Positions 33,139 through 43,610 of a stretch of DNA of 64,000 nt are shown piece after piece (position 1 is the first letter of the stretch; each line of letters starts with the position of its first letter). This DNA comes from a bacterium (lineage in GTDB: Bacteria; Bacillota; Clostridia; Lachnospirales; Lachnospiraceae): positions 1 to 64,000 of the forward strand of contig JAMPFT010000015.1 of NCBI GenBank assembly GCA_023664305.1. Direction: 5' to 3'. The position numbers and the translations under genes were made by a program. The notes under the pieces are model-generated. The model ran no database searches, was not told the origin of the DNA, and saw only the letters and a program-made list of their open reading frames with translations.

Positions 33139-33533
33139 TATCCACCTCCATCTACTACTTTTTCTATATCATCCGGGAAGCACACCACCTCGGCAATGCC
33201 GCCGGCCGCCCGGATCCTCTCTATGGTCTGCTCCTGAATCTTGGAAAGAACACCTATGTATGGGCGCTTTACCTCGAATCCATAAAACCTACCGCCAATT
33301 ACGGCACAGACGTCCGGGATCCCCTGCCGGGAATACGGACCGGCGGCGGCTTTCCAAACAAAAGCATAGGGATAATGCTCTTTCAGGTAGCTTATAATCC
33401 GGCTCTGGTAATAGCTTTCTTTTGGAAGATGGCTCATAAGGAACCGCTCCGCTTCCCTGGCTGTCTTAAATCCCCTTGCCGCTTTCAAATAATCGATTGC
33501 CGCTTCCTTGCTTTCAAAATTATCTATCCTCAT
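33138..33533 (-). CDS. VRR-NUC domain nuclease
   Basis: 131 residues from ATG 33533 with GGAGG upstream. The C-terminal 80 residues carry the PD-(D/E)XK pattern of VRR-NUC: WKAAAGPYSRQGIPDVCAVI supplies the Asp, FYGFEVKRP the ExK, and IQEQTIERIRAAGGIAEVV the closing Q-E helix. Stand-alone VRR-NUC proteins of phages act as Holliday-junction or flap nucleases. The first 50 residues are an added helical region. Confidence 0.8.
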   Translation of the reverse strand: MRIDNFESKEAAIDYLKAARGFKTAREAERFLMSHLPKESYYQSRIISYLKEHYPYAFVWKAAAGPYSRQGIPDVCAVIGGRFYGFEVKRPYIGVLSKIQEQTIERIRAAGGIAEVVCFPDDIEKVVDGGG

Positions 33534-34677
33534 GCCGCACCTCCTCTCCATCAGATATGTCCTGATCAATATAGTCAAATATGTTCATCTGCCCCTTCCC
33601 GAATTTTCTCTCATACTGGTCTTTCTCACGCCTTTCAGCCTTGTATGCGTTATACTTCGCACGATACTCATAACTTTTCCCAAATATATTCCATGCGGCT
33701 TTCACCACATTCGGCTCATAAGGCCTTATCTTCTCCAGGTCGCTCACAGCCTTATAGGATATCGGGCATCCGCAGCACCCCGTCCTTGTCAGGCCGTAAA
33801 CCTCATAGGCATCTGAATACCGGATTCCATAGTGATCCTTGTACCATTTCTTGTCCTTGTCTGTGACGTAATACAGTGGCCGGAGCCGGTACTTCCCGTC
33901 ATCCTGCTGCCCAAAACACAATGCCGTATTATCTTTTCTCGGAACCGAACGCATTCCGCCCTCGTCCCTGCGTTCGCCTGTGATAATCATTTCATAACTT
34001 TTTTGTATCTTGTGCGCCGGGGCTTTTTTACAGAGGTTGCAGCATTCGGCGCTGATTCGGAAATCGGGTGGATGCTCCCCGATAAAGTCACGCATGTATT
34101 TGGATGAATTAATCACAAGCTGTATGTTCGGTCTCGGCTCCCCGTCTGAATTGCAGCAACAAAGAAAATTTATCACACTCTCGCAGTTCGGATAACGCTC
34201 TTTCAGTTCTCTCCGTTTCGCCGCCTTATCCTCTGCCTGCTCATATTCTTCCGCTATGGAAAGCGGTATCCCCTTTTTCTGCCATTCGGACAATCCGGCG
34301 GACATAATCTTTGACACGAACGGTACTCCATGTATCCTAACAGCCGTAACAATCCCTATTTCTGGTCGGATTTCCTCAATATCCACACCATATTTCCCCG
34401 CTATGGCTTTTACATGGTCTTTTGTTGCTTTCATTTCCAGGCCTGTATTGAAGAACACATACTTGATTTGCGGAAGGTCAAATAGCTTTCTCGTACGCTC
34501 TATGGCATCAATCATGATGTCGCTGTCTGCACCCCCGGAGTAAGAGCAAATTGCATTCGGATGCTCCCTTAGCCGCTTTGCAATGATACTCTGGATTGCC
34601 TGAAACTTCTTAGGTGCATCAAAGTCTGCATAATCAGGCCTTTCTGTGTATACCTTGCTTTTAAATACTTCTTTCAT
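33520..34677 (-). CDS. PAPS reductase-like PP-loop protein
   Basis: 385 residues from ATG 34677 with GGAGGG upstream. ICSYSGGADSDIMIDA is the PP-loop (SGGxDS) and YVFFNTGLEMKATKDHV the following strand. Cys-rich segments (NFLCCCNSDGE, CCNLCKKAP and TGCCGCPIS) suggest an iron-sulfur cluster, as in DndC-like and phage PAPS reductase relatives. These activate sulfate or add sulfur to nucleic acids. No dnd partners lie nearby, so the reaction here is open; DNA or tRNA modification is a reasonable guess. Confidence 0.75.
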   Translation of the reverse strand: MKEVFKSKVYTERPDYADFDAPKKFQAIQSIIAKRLREHPNAICSYSGGADSDIMIDAIERTRKLFDLPQIKYVFFNTGLEMKATKDHVKAIAGKYGVDIEEIRPEIGIVTAVRIHGVPFVSKIMSAGLSEWQKKGIPLSIAEEYEQAEDKAAKRRELKERYPNCESVINFLCCCNSDGEPRPNIQLVINSSKYMRDFIGEHPPDFRISAECCNLCKKAPAHKIQKSYEMIITGERRDEGGMRSVPRKDNTALCFGQQDDGKYRLRPLYYVTDKDKKWYKDHYGIRYSDAYEVYGLTRTGCCGCPISYKAVSDLEKIRPYEPNVVKAAWNIFGKSYEYRAKYNAYKAERREKDQYERKFGKGQMNIFDYIDQDISDGEEVRHEDR

Positions 34678-35158
34678 CTTTCCACCCTCCGCTGCCCTCA
34701 TCCCAGAACATATCCACAAGATCGTTGTAGATAAGTGGATTCTGTGGATTCTCTATATCCCAGCATGGCCCGGCCGCATACAGGCAAGTATGCCGGTTGA
34801 AATACTCCGCATACAATTCCTGGATCCTCTGCCGCTGCTCTGCCGCAATCTCCTGAAGCTCCTGCAGGCTGAAATTTTTGAACACAGCCCTGCCGGCCCG
34901 CTTGCCGACCTGGCTTTCCCGGAGGCTCCTATCAATCGCCGCCAGCAGCTCGCCGCTGTCGCCTTGCGAAATCCTGAACCCGGAAAGACAATACTCTGCC
35001 AGGTAGCTTTTCGTTTCTGCCTTCAGCTTCTCTTTCAATCTCTGGAACGAAGCCTTGTATCTCCCATTCAGATCTTCCGGGGACACCTTTGTTTTGTTCA
35101 GGCGGTACTTTTCCAGCGTGGATTCCAATGTTTTCAAGGCTTCCTGCGCTTTTTCCAT
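34661..35158 (-). CDS. Coiled-coil phage protein of unknown function
   Basis: 165 residues. Helical throughout (ALKTLESTLEKYRLNKTKVS and LQELQEIAAEQRQRIQELYAEYF), ending in an aromatic and acidic tail (DMFWDEGSGGWKDERSI). Its Shine-Dalgarno box overlaps the first CCTTACGCCT iteron, so binding at the putative origin could also affect this gene. It overlaps the PAPS-reductase-like gene by 17 bases. Possible replication accessory by position only. Confidence 0.6.
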   Translation of the reverse strand: MEKAQEALKTLESTLEKYRLNKTKVSPEDLNGRYKASFQRLKEKLKAETKSYLAEYCLSGFRISQGDSGELLAAIDRSLRESQVGKRAGRAVFKNFSLQELQEIAAEQRQRIQELYAEYFNRHTCLYAAGPCWDIENPQNPLIYNDLVDMFWDEGSGGWKDERSI

Positions 35159-35170
35159 GTCTGATTCCCT

Positions 35171-35480
35171 CCTTACGCCTAAAATTCCTTACGCCTAACC
35201 GATTCCCATAGGCGTAAGGAAAAAATATAGGAAAATCAATGCTTTCCGGCCATTCCTTACGCCTTACGCCTAATTTTGGAATACATACCAAAACTTTTAA
35301 GAATTTGCATCACGAAGCATGGAAAACGATGCAAATTGCAAATTTCTATAATAGCCTATAAAATAGGCGTAATAGGCGTAAGGTACTATAAAATAGGCTC
35401 TCAAAGCCGCGTATTTCCTTGGTTTTTCACCTTACGCCTTTCCTTACGCCTAACCTTACGCCTAATTTTTAGGCGTAAGG
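35171..35480. repeat. Iteron cluster, putative phage replication origin
   Basis: Ten perfect copies of the decamer CCTTACGCCT (reverse AGGCGTAAGG) plus one with 8 of 10 matches, at 35171, 35187, 35210(-), 35255, 35262, 35365(-, imperfect), 35374(-), 35430, 35442, 35454 and 35471(-). Between the clusters are an AT-rich stretch with a duplicated TATAAAATAGGC, and a 10-bp inverted repeat AATTTGCATC/GATGCAAATT (35302-35337). The 350-base gap has no gene and lies directly beside the primase-helicase gene. Confidence 0.75.
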
Positions 35481-35510
35481 TTTTCAGGTGCGCATATGCC
35501 CCTGATATTC

Positions 35511-38632
<3,122 letters not shown>

Positions 38633-38654
38633 AACCCCATCCTTTCAATCGGTT

Positions 38655-38681
38655 TCGGGGGGGCAAACGCCCTCCCCGAAT
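38655..38681 (-). other. GC-rich intergenic hairpin
   Basis: TTCGGGGAGGGC-GTTT-GCCCCCCCGAA (minus strand) forms a stem with one bulge in the 84-base gap between the SSB-like gene and the DUF4406-like gene. There is no T run, so it is more likely an mRNA stabiliser or attenuator than a terminator. Confidence 0.5.
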
Positions 38682-38715
38682 TCTTCCGGCCGGCTTTACC
38701 GGCACACCTGGTTTA

Positions 38716-39516
38716 TCAGTTGAAAGGCAGATCTTCATCAATGCCGTCCGGGATATTCATAAATCCGTCACCCGATGCCGCCGGTTCTGCTGCCGCCGGA
38801 GGCGCTGTATTATAATCCGAATCGTCCACATCAAGGCTCTTATTGTTCTCCTTGATAACCGCCGCCATTTCCGCAGCCGCCGCCCTCTTATCGTCCGGCA
38901 GCTTCCCGACAAAGGTGAACACCGCCCTGCTGTACGCAATCCCTCCGGCATTCTTTTCCTTCTTCAGCGTGATCTTCGTGATGGCATCATAGCAGCGCAT
39001 CCCTTTCAGAAGAATCCGCTTCCCGATATAATCCCTCATGTATTTCAGGGAAGTAGGCGGCAGGGAAAGGATCAGCGGCACAGGGTTGTCCTCCCGGAGA
39101 AGATATACCCTGTGGACGTTCTTGCAGGCTTTTCCGAGACCGTCCGAACCGAATTCATTGTAGGGGCAGTTGGCACAGTTCCTGATCTCCCCGGTTTCCC
39201 GGACAACTCCCTGCTTGCCGTCCATGCTGGAACAATCGGGCTGCTCATTGCCGCCGGAAAACTTTTCCTCCCAGTACGCATTGACCGGGTGGTGGTAAAG
39301 GATCGCCCCTACAAGCTCATTCGTGGTTTCCGGGGTTTCCTCATCCTCCCCCGGAACCTCAAAGGCAAGGCCGCCGCCGGAAGGAATCTTTACCCGGTCA
39401 AAGGGGATCATGCCCAGACCGTCCATTTCCTCCGCAATGGCTTCCGCAAGGTCGCCCGAAATCGTGACCAGATTGAAGTCCGATACAACCGCCAGCTCAT
39501 TTTTCTTTTTTTCCAT
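38716..39516 (-). CDS. Probable phage single-strand DNA-binding protein
   Basis: 266 residues. The middle contains a four-cysteine zinc motif (CANCPYNEFGSDGLGKAC) and a strand-rich OB-like region; the C-terminus is a long acidic flexible tail ending DGIDEDLPFN, closely resembling the DDDIPF tip by which SSBs recruit partner proteins. It lies between primase and recombination genes. I infer an SSB or ssDNA chaperone role from the tail and context. Confidence 0.6.
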   Translation of the reverse strand: MEKKKNELAVVSDFNLVTISGDLAEAIAEEMDGLGMIPFDRVKIPSGGGLAFEVPGEDEETPETTNELVGAILYHHPVNAYWEEKFSGGNEQPDCSSMDGKQGVVRETGEIRNCANCPYNEFGSDGLGKACKNVHRVYLLREDNPVPLILSLPPTSLKYMRDYIGKRILLKGMRCYDAITKITLKKEKNAGGIAYSRAVFTFVGKLPDDKRAAAAEMAAVIKENNKSLDVDDSDYNTAPPAAAEPAASGDGFMNIPDGIDEDLPFN

Positions 39517-39518
39517 GA

Positions 39519-40055
39519 TTACCCTTCCTCCTCATTCTCTGCTTCCATGGCCTCCGGCAGTACGCTAACGTCTGCCGGTTCTGCATCCTCAAAATCATTG
39601 TTGCCTTCCTCTGCGGAATTTCCCTCTTCTGCGGTTCCGACTAAGTAATCCTCCCCGGTTCCATTCAGGAAATCCTCCATTGGCGTCCTGGTTTCCGAAT
39701 CGTATAGATCCTCCAGAATCCTCTGGCTCTGCGCCGCCAGCTTGATTGCCGACACAGCGGTTTCTATCGCCGAATTGTAAAGGCTTCCGCAAAGGTTGAT
39801 AAAATCCCCCTCGTCATTCGGCAGCAGTGCCAGCATACTCTTCATGTCAACCTCGACCGCCTTTATGTCCCGGTGCAGAGACACATTATATTCCGCAGCG
39901 ATCCCGTAGCCCTCGTGCCGGTTCCTTACCCTGCTGGGATGGTCATAGCGCACAATCTGCCCCAGGGCAAACTTCGCAACATTCTGAACATTGTCCTTTA
40001 AGGAACGGTCAATCTCCAGCGTAAGGTCAAGCTCCATCTGTTCATAGTCTTTCAT
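39519..40055 (-). CDS. Conserved phage protein with acidic tail
   Basis: 178 residues from ATG 40055 with GGGAGG upstream. An N-terminal helical part (MKDYEQMELDLTLEIDRSLK), RVRNRHEGYGIAAEYNVSLH, and a C-terminal acidic disordered tail (EEGNSAEEGNNDFEDAEPAD). It lies 2 bases from the SSB-like gene, so it likely belongs to the same replication module. Function unknown. Confidence 0.6.
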   Translation of the reverse strand: MKDYEQMELDLTLEIDRSLKDNVQNVAKFALGQIVRYDHPSRVRNRHEGYGIAAEYNVSLHRDIKAVEVDMKSMLALLPNDEGDFINLCGSLYNSAIETAVSAIKLAAQSQRILEDLYDSETRTPMEDFLNGTGEDYLVGTAEEGNSAEEGNNDFEDAEPADVSVLPEAMEAENEEEG

Positions 40056-40056
40056 A

Positions 40057-40527
40057 TCAGCCCTCCCCATCGGTCCTGGAAGCCTTCGCCCGGTTCAGTG
40101 CCTTGGTGTTCGCCTTTTTCCGGGAAATGGTAAGCTTCTCATAAACGCTTAAGACTTCCGCAAGCTCTTCCGGCAGCTCGCCGGATTCCTCAACGATGCC
40201 CTTACAGGTACTGCTTAAGGTTCTGGGATCCACCTTTTCCACAATGATGCTGCCCAGCCCCTGCTCACGCAGTACTTCAAGGAAGTCAAGCCCTTTCTCT
40301 GCCAGCTTGTCCTCCCCCAGCTTGGAATACTCCGTTTTCTGCTGGAGGCTGTAATTGTAGCCGTCCACCACCGTGCTGGGCTTTTCCTCGTCAATCATCA
40401 TCTGGCAGATTTCCTGCTCCAGTTCTTCCTTTGCCTTATTGTTCTCTTTGGTAGCGTTCGCAAGCTCTTCCTTGCGTTCCAGGATCTTCTGGTACTCCCG
40501 GACTTTTGCGTCCAATACTGATTCCAT
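40057..40527 (-). CDS. Coiled-coil phage protein
   Basis: 156 residues from ATG 40527 with AAAGGAG upstream. Residues 1-50 form a coiled coil (REYQKILERKEELANATKEN), then QMMIDEEKPSTVVDGYNYSL and a second helical part ending basic (SRKKANTKALNRAKASR). The layout recalls Gp157- or Gam-like DNA-end proteins, but no diagnostic motif is present, so the function is left open. Confidence 0.55.
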   Translation of the reverse strand: MESVLDAKVREYQKILERKEELANATKENNKAKEELEQEICQMMIDEEKPSTVVDGYNYSLQQKTEYSKLGEDKLAEKGLDFLEVLREQGLGSIIVEKVDPRTLSSTCKGIVEESGELPEELAEVLSVYEKLTISRKKANTKALNRAKASRTDGEG

Positions 40528-40540
40528 CCTTTTCTCCTTT

Positions 40541-41275
40541 CTATTTGGCAAGCGCCGGGAGCGTCTGCTCCGGCGGCGCAATGCTATTCCTGAATCCCTG
40601 CGCATGGTAGGTGATTTTCTTCAAGGTATTGCCGCTTATGCCATACTTCTTATTGAACCCGAAAACATTGACATAGCTTAAAAGGTCATCCCTCTGCGCA
40701 CACATCGCCCTGGTAATTTCCAGAAGGGCGGCAACATCATCAATCGCCCGGTGCGTATTCTGAACCTTGTCAGATAAGCCGTAAAGCTGGATGGCATCGG
40801 CAAGCTTGTGCGGATACTTCGCCCGGTCCTTATATACCGTAAGGGTATCCAAGTAATCCGCTGCGTTGAAACGTGCCAGCCACTCCGGGTGCTGCTTTCG
40901 GTACTTGACGAATAGCCATGCGGCAAAATTAAGGTCAAACTGGGCATTGTGCGCTATCAGGAGCGGCTTCTCCCCATCCATGAATCCGCTGAAAATCTCC
41001 GCAACCTCAATCTCTGCTTTCCCCTGCTCTGCCAACATGGAGTCCGTGATATGCGTCAGCTCCACAATCTTCTCCGGCACACGCTCGCCCTCTGGCAGCT
41101 TCACAAATTCATCAGCCTCCCTATATCCTCCGCCGCGGTCAATCCTGATAGCCGCCAGCTCTATGATCTGGTTTTCCTTACCGTCAAAGCCGGTGGTTTC
41201 CGTGTCAAAGAAGATAAGGGAATCGTATCTTTTGAAAAGGCTTTCCAGCCCTTTCGCCCCATTCTCTGAATCCAA
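40541..41275 (-). CDS. DnaQ-like 3'-5' exonuclease
   Basis: 244 residues starting at TTG 41275 with AAGGAGG upstream. Exo I IFFDTETTGF, Exo II IAHNAQFDLNF and Exo III NTHRAIDDVAALLE give the DEDDh catalytic set. It resembles the epsilon proofreading subunit; phage copies act in replication or recombination or scavenge nucleotides. It starts 2 bases after the AbrB gene. Confidence 0.88.
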   Translation of the reverse strand: MDSENGAKGLESLFKRYDSLIFFDTETTGFDGKENQIIELAAIRIDRGGGYREADEFVKLPEGERVPEKIVELTHITDSMLAEQGKAEIEVAEIFSGFMDGEKPLLIAHNAQFDLNFAAWLFVKYRKQHPEWLARFNAADYLDTLTVYKDRAKYPHKLADAIQLYGLSDKVQNTHRAIDDVAALLEITRAMCAQRDDLLSYVNVFGFNKKYGISGNTLKKITYHAQGFRNSIAPPEQTLPALAK

Positions 41276-41277
41276 AC

Positions 41278-41451
41278 CTACCCCTCCTTTTCCTCTGCAG
41301 GCTCATACTTCTGCAGGATAATCCTGCCCTCCCGGTCTGTGAAAATCTCCATGTCCTGCCCTTCCTTGATTTCAAGCTGCCGCCTGATCTCCCTGGGAAT
41401 AACGATTCTTCCGAGGTCGTCAAACCGCCTGACTACTCCAGTAGCTTTCAT
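41278..41451 (-). CDS. AbrB/SpoVT-like swapped-hairpin regulator
   Basis: 57 residues, too short for many gene finders. MKATGVVRRFDDLGRIVIPR, then EIRRQLEIKEGQ and a second strand pair, is the AbrB N-terminal swapped-hairpin DNA-binding domain of Firmicutes transition-state regulators. The ATG overlaps the stop of the GHKL gene (ATGA). A phage copy could control the early operon or mimic host AbrB; neither is shown. Confidence 0.8.
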   Translation of the reverse strand: MKATGVVRRFDDLGRIVIPREIRRQLEIKEGQDMEIFTDREGRIILQKYEPAEEKEG

Positions 41452-42575
41452 CCTTCGCCCTCCTCTCTGTCGCTGATTTCATCATAGAATCCATATATCT
41501 CAACAACCTCATCCTCACTGAGCTTGCTTTCGATCTTCTCAATAAACTCGCAGAACCTTTCCGCTAACGGCCGTTCCTTCTGGCGCTCCTTTTCCTGCTC
41601 TTCCCGGATGTCCTCAAAAATCTCCGAATTCAAGATAATATCCCTTTTGGCTTCGGAAACAATGACCGGCTTATAGCCTTTCTTTTTCAGCTTCTCCATG
41701 TCGCCCTGGTTGGCAACCGGCACAGCCTTCACCCCATGCTCGCTGATAAATTCCTCGGTGATTTCATCCCGGATGGCATTAGGCACAGAATAATAATTGA
41801 TATATGTACCGCTGTAGCTCCCCAGAGATTTCTTCATAAGCTCCGCATCCTTCAGTTCCTCAATCATCCGGGCGGCATACCATTGAACATCAAAGCTGTT
41901 TACCATAGTCCTGTCACGTTCCAGCCGCACCACCTTGGGCTTGAAGTCAATGCCAATATCCAGCCTGGATTCCGTACAGATAAACAAGCCGCCGACAAAT
42001 ATCCTGCCCTTGTATTCCTCGCCGTCAAGAATGGCTCCCCGGCTGGTTTCCCGGCGGCACACGTCCTCCTGAAGGTGGAGGTTGCTTTCCCGGATTTCCT
42101 CATATTCCTCCGGGGTGACGCCGCCGATCTCGATGATAAGGCTATGCTCCGGCACAGTTCCCCAGATAGGCACATCCTCAACAAAGAATGTCGGAACCTT
42201 GACACCTCCGTACCGCCTGGAATTTACAAGCCGCGGCCGCCAGATTTCCTTTCTGCAGTAATTCTGGAAGATAACCGTCTTTCCCATCCGCAGCAGTACA
42301 ACCGTGGCAATCTTATAGCCTTCCCCATGGTTCCCGATCATCTGGTCATCGGTGTTCTTCGTGGTGACGCCGAAAAGCAAAGTCTTGATGTCAAGGTCGC
42401 TGTGCTTGTTCCCGATACGGATAATCTGCGCATCCGCATCATAATCAAAGAACATCTTATTACTGCTATCCCTGGTTTCCTCGTCAATGGAATTCTGGAA
42501 GAACTCTCTGACCGCTTCCGTTATGCCCCATTCAGGCACATAGTCCGCACTGATGCTTAATTCATATTTTCTCAT
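41448..42575 (-). CDS. GHKL (Hsp90-like) ATPase domain protein
   Basis: 375 residues from ATG 42575 with GGAGG upstream. GITEAVREFFQNSIDEE is the N-box and MIGNHGEGYKIATVVL the glycine lid of GHKL ATPases (Hsp90, MutL, topoisomerase VI B and MORC type). The downstream half is mixed, with no kinase or MutL transducer signature I recognise, and ends in an acidic coiled coil (REEQEKERQKERPLAERFCE). A free-standing GHKL protein in a phage early operon is uncommon. Confidence 0.75.
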   Translation of the reverse strand: MRKYELSISADYVPEWGITEAVREFFQNSIDEETRDSSNKMFFDYDADAQIIRIGNKHSDLDIKTLLFGVTTKNTDDQMIGNHGEGYKIATVVLLRMGKTVIFQNYCRKEIWRPRLVNSRRYGGVKVPTFFVEDVPIWGTVPEHSLIIEIGGVTPEEYEEIRESNLHLQEDVCRRETSRGAILDGEEYKGRIFVGGLFICTESRLDIGIDFKPKVVRLERDRTMVNSFDVQWYAARMIEELKDAELMKKSLGSYSGTYINYYSVPNAIRDEITEEFISEHGVKAVPVANQGDMEKLKKKGYKPVIVSEAKRDIILNSEIFEDIREEQEKERQKERPLAERFCEFIEKIESKLSEDEVVEIYGFYDEISDREEGEG

Positions 42576-42771
42576 TCGCTTCCTCCTGCTTCTGATAGTC
42601 GGCCATGGTCGGACGCTCTCCGTCCAAATCATGCCAAATATAAGGCTTTCTTGTTTCGCGCTCGCAGTCTGCCTTATAGCAGTCCCGGCAGACGCAGCGT
42701 CCGGAAAGCCACCTCATTTCTCCCCAATACTCCGGCTGACCGCAGTGATTGCAGATTACAATTTTTTCCAT
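42562..42771 (-). CDS. 69-residue zinc-ribbon protein
   Basis: From ATG 42771. MEKIVICNHCGQPEYWGEMR, then CVCRDCYKADC, gives two cysteine pairs for zinc. Likely a small nucleic-acid- or protein-binding ribbon. It overlaps the GHKL start by 14 bases; the RBS is weak, and a TTG start at 42789 is an alternative. Confidence 0.6.
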   Translation of the reverse strand: MEKIVICNHCGQPEYWGEMRWLSGRCVCRDCYKADCERETRKPYIWHDLDGERPTMADYQKQEEANEKI

Positions 42772-42809
42772 TGTGCTAACCACCCTCAATTTGCTTTCAA
42801 AAATTTCTC

Positions 42810-42830
42810 CATTATGAATTATTCATAATG
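42810..42830. promoter_or_regulatory. 21-bp perfect palindrome in the early operon
   Basis: CATTATGAAT-T-ATTCATAATG, two 10-bp arms around a single base, overlapping the stop codon of the gene at 42819. No T run follows. It looks like a regulator operator or a short RNA hairpin. Confidence 0.55.
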
Positions 42831-43046
42831 CTTGACTACAGTGTTCTGTTTTGGAATATATGGCGAGAATGTCTTTGGATAGTATGCAATAACATTTTCA
42901 TACTGCCATCCCCCAAGGCATCCTATTTCATAGTTACTTATACATAGATAACTATGATCCCCACCTTGTAAAGTGCAGATATACCACCCTTCCTCTTCTG
43001 GCATATTCTTCCCATCACCGCAGTACACCCATCCACTATTATCCAT
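42819..43046 (-). CDS. DUF551-like small phage protein
   Basis: 75 residues. GWVYCGDGKNMPEEEGWYIC and the C-terminal VIAYYPKTFSPYIPK resemble DUF551-type proteins (a W-x-P-E-E-G strand start and a terminal AW-P motif) common in phages. It is AT-rich relative to its neighbours and lies 2 bases from the methyltransferase gene. Function unknown. Confidence 0.55.
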   Translation of the reverse strand: MDNSGWVYCGDGKNMPEEEGWYICTLQGGDHSYLCISNYEIGCLGGWQYENVIAYYPKTFSPYIPKQNTVVKHYE

Positions 43047-43048
43047 AC

Positions 43049-43609
43049 CTACACCTCATTTCCCCATGCATCCCATCCCTGCCGCTCTGCCCTTGCGAAC
43101 AGCTCCAGCTTGGAAGCCTCCGGGAACATGGATTCCAGCATTTCATAGGCACACTCCGGCTTCTGGGAGTGCCTGCGGCTGGCTTCTCGCATGACCGTGG
43201 TGAATGCGCCGCGCCGGTCATTGTCCGGCATATAAATCTTTCCGGGAATGAAGAACCAAATCAGGTACTCATGCGAAAAGCGGAGCGTATAGGATGGAGC
43301 CGGCCCGTTGATTTTATCCCAGATAATCCTGGCATGAACCTTATAGCCGAGCATATCCATAATCTTTTCCGTGTCCGGCAGATACTTGTCTATGGTCCAC
43401 ATGAAAACATTGTGCTTCTCATTCATCAGCTGGGAAGTCACCCGGCGGTGGTATTCAAGAATCTCCGGCACACTCATTGTCTGGTAAGGCACACCCATCC
43501 CGGTCGATTTCGGGCGCGCCGCTTTCTTGCCGCCCCTGCCCTGCTCCCAGGGAGGATCCGTATAAAGGAGGTCATATTTCCGATCTGCGGTATCAATATC
43601 AATTTTCAT
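43049..43609 (-). CDS. MT-A70 family adenine methyltransferase
   Basis: 186 residues from ATG 43609, with GGAG about 11 bases upstream; ATG 43633 is an alternative without RBS. DLLYTDPPWEQGRGGK is the DPPW motif IV, and PYQTMSVPEILEYH and SYTLRFSHEYLIWF are typical MT-A70/Munl-like phage methyltransferase features. It adds N6-methyl to adenine, probably to shield phage DNA from restriction. It overlaps nothing essential and lies at the end of the SNF2 operon. Confidence 0.85.
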   Translation of the reverse strand: MKIDIDTADRKYDLLYTDPPWEQGRGGKKAARPKSTGMGVPYQTMSVPEILEYHRRVTSQLMNEKHNVFMWTIDKYLPDTEKIMDMLGYKVHARIIWDKINGPAPSYTLRFSHEYLIWFFIPGKIYMPDNDRRGAFTTVMREASRRHSQKPECAYEMLESMFPEASKLELFARAERQGWDAWGNEV

Positions 43610-43610
43610 G

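Noticed and set aside
35171-35480. Repeats CCTTACGCCT considered as a CRISPR array
   Set aside because: The repeats are only 10 bp, occur in both orientations, have irregular 2-90 bp spacing, and no cas genes are near; an iteron origin fits better.
42880-43046. Horizontally acquired AT-rich gene as a separate mobile insertion
   Set aside because: The DUF551-like gene is AT-rich, but no flanking repeats or promoter mark an insertion; size is too small to judge composition.
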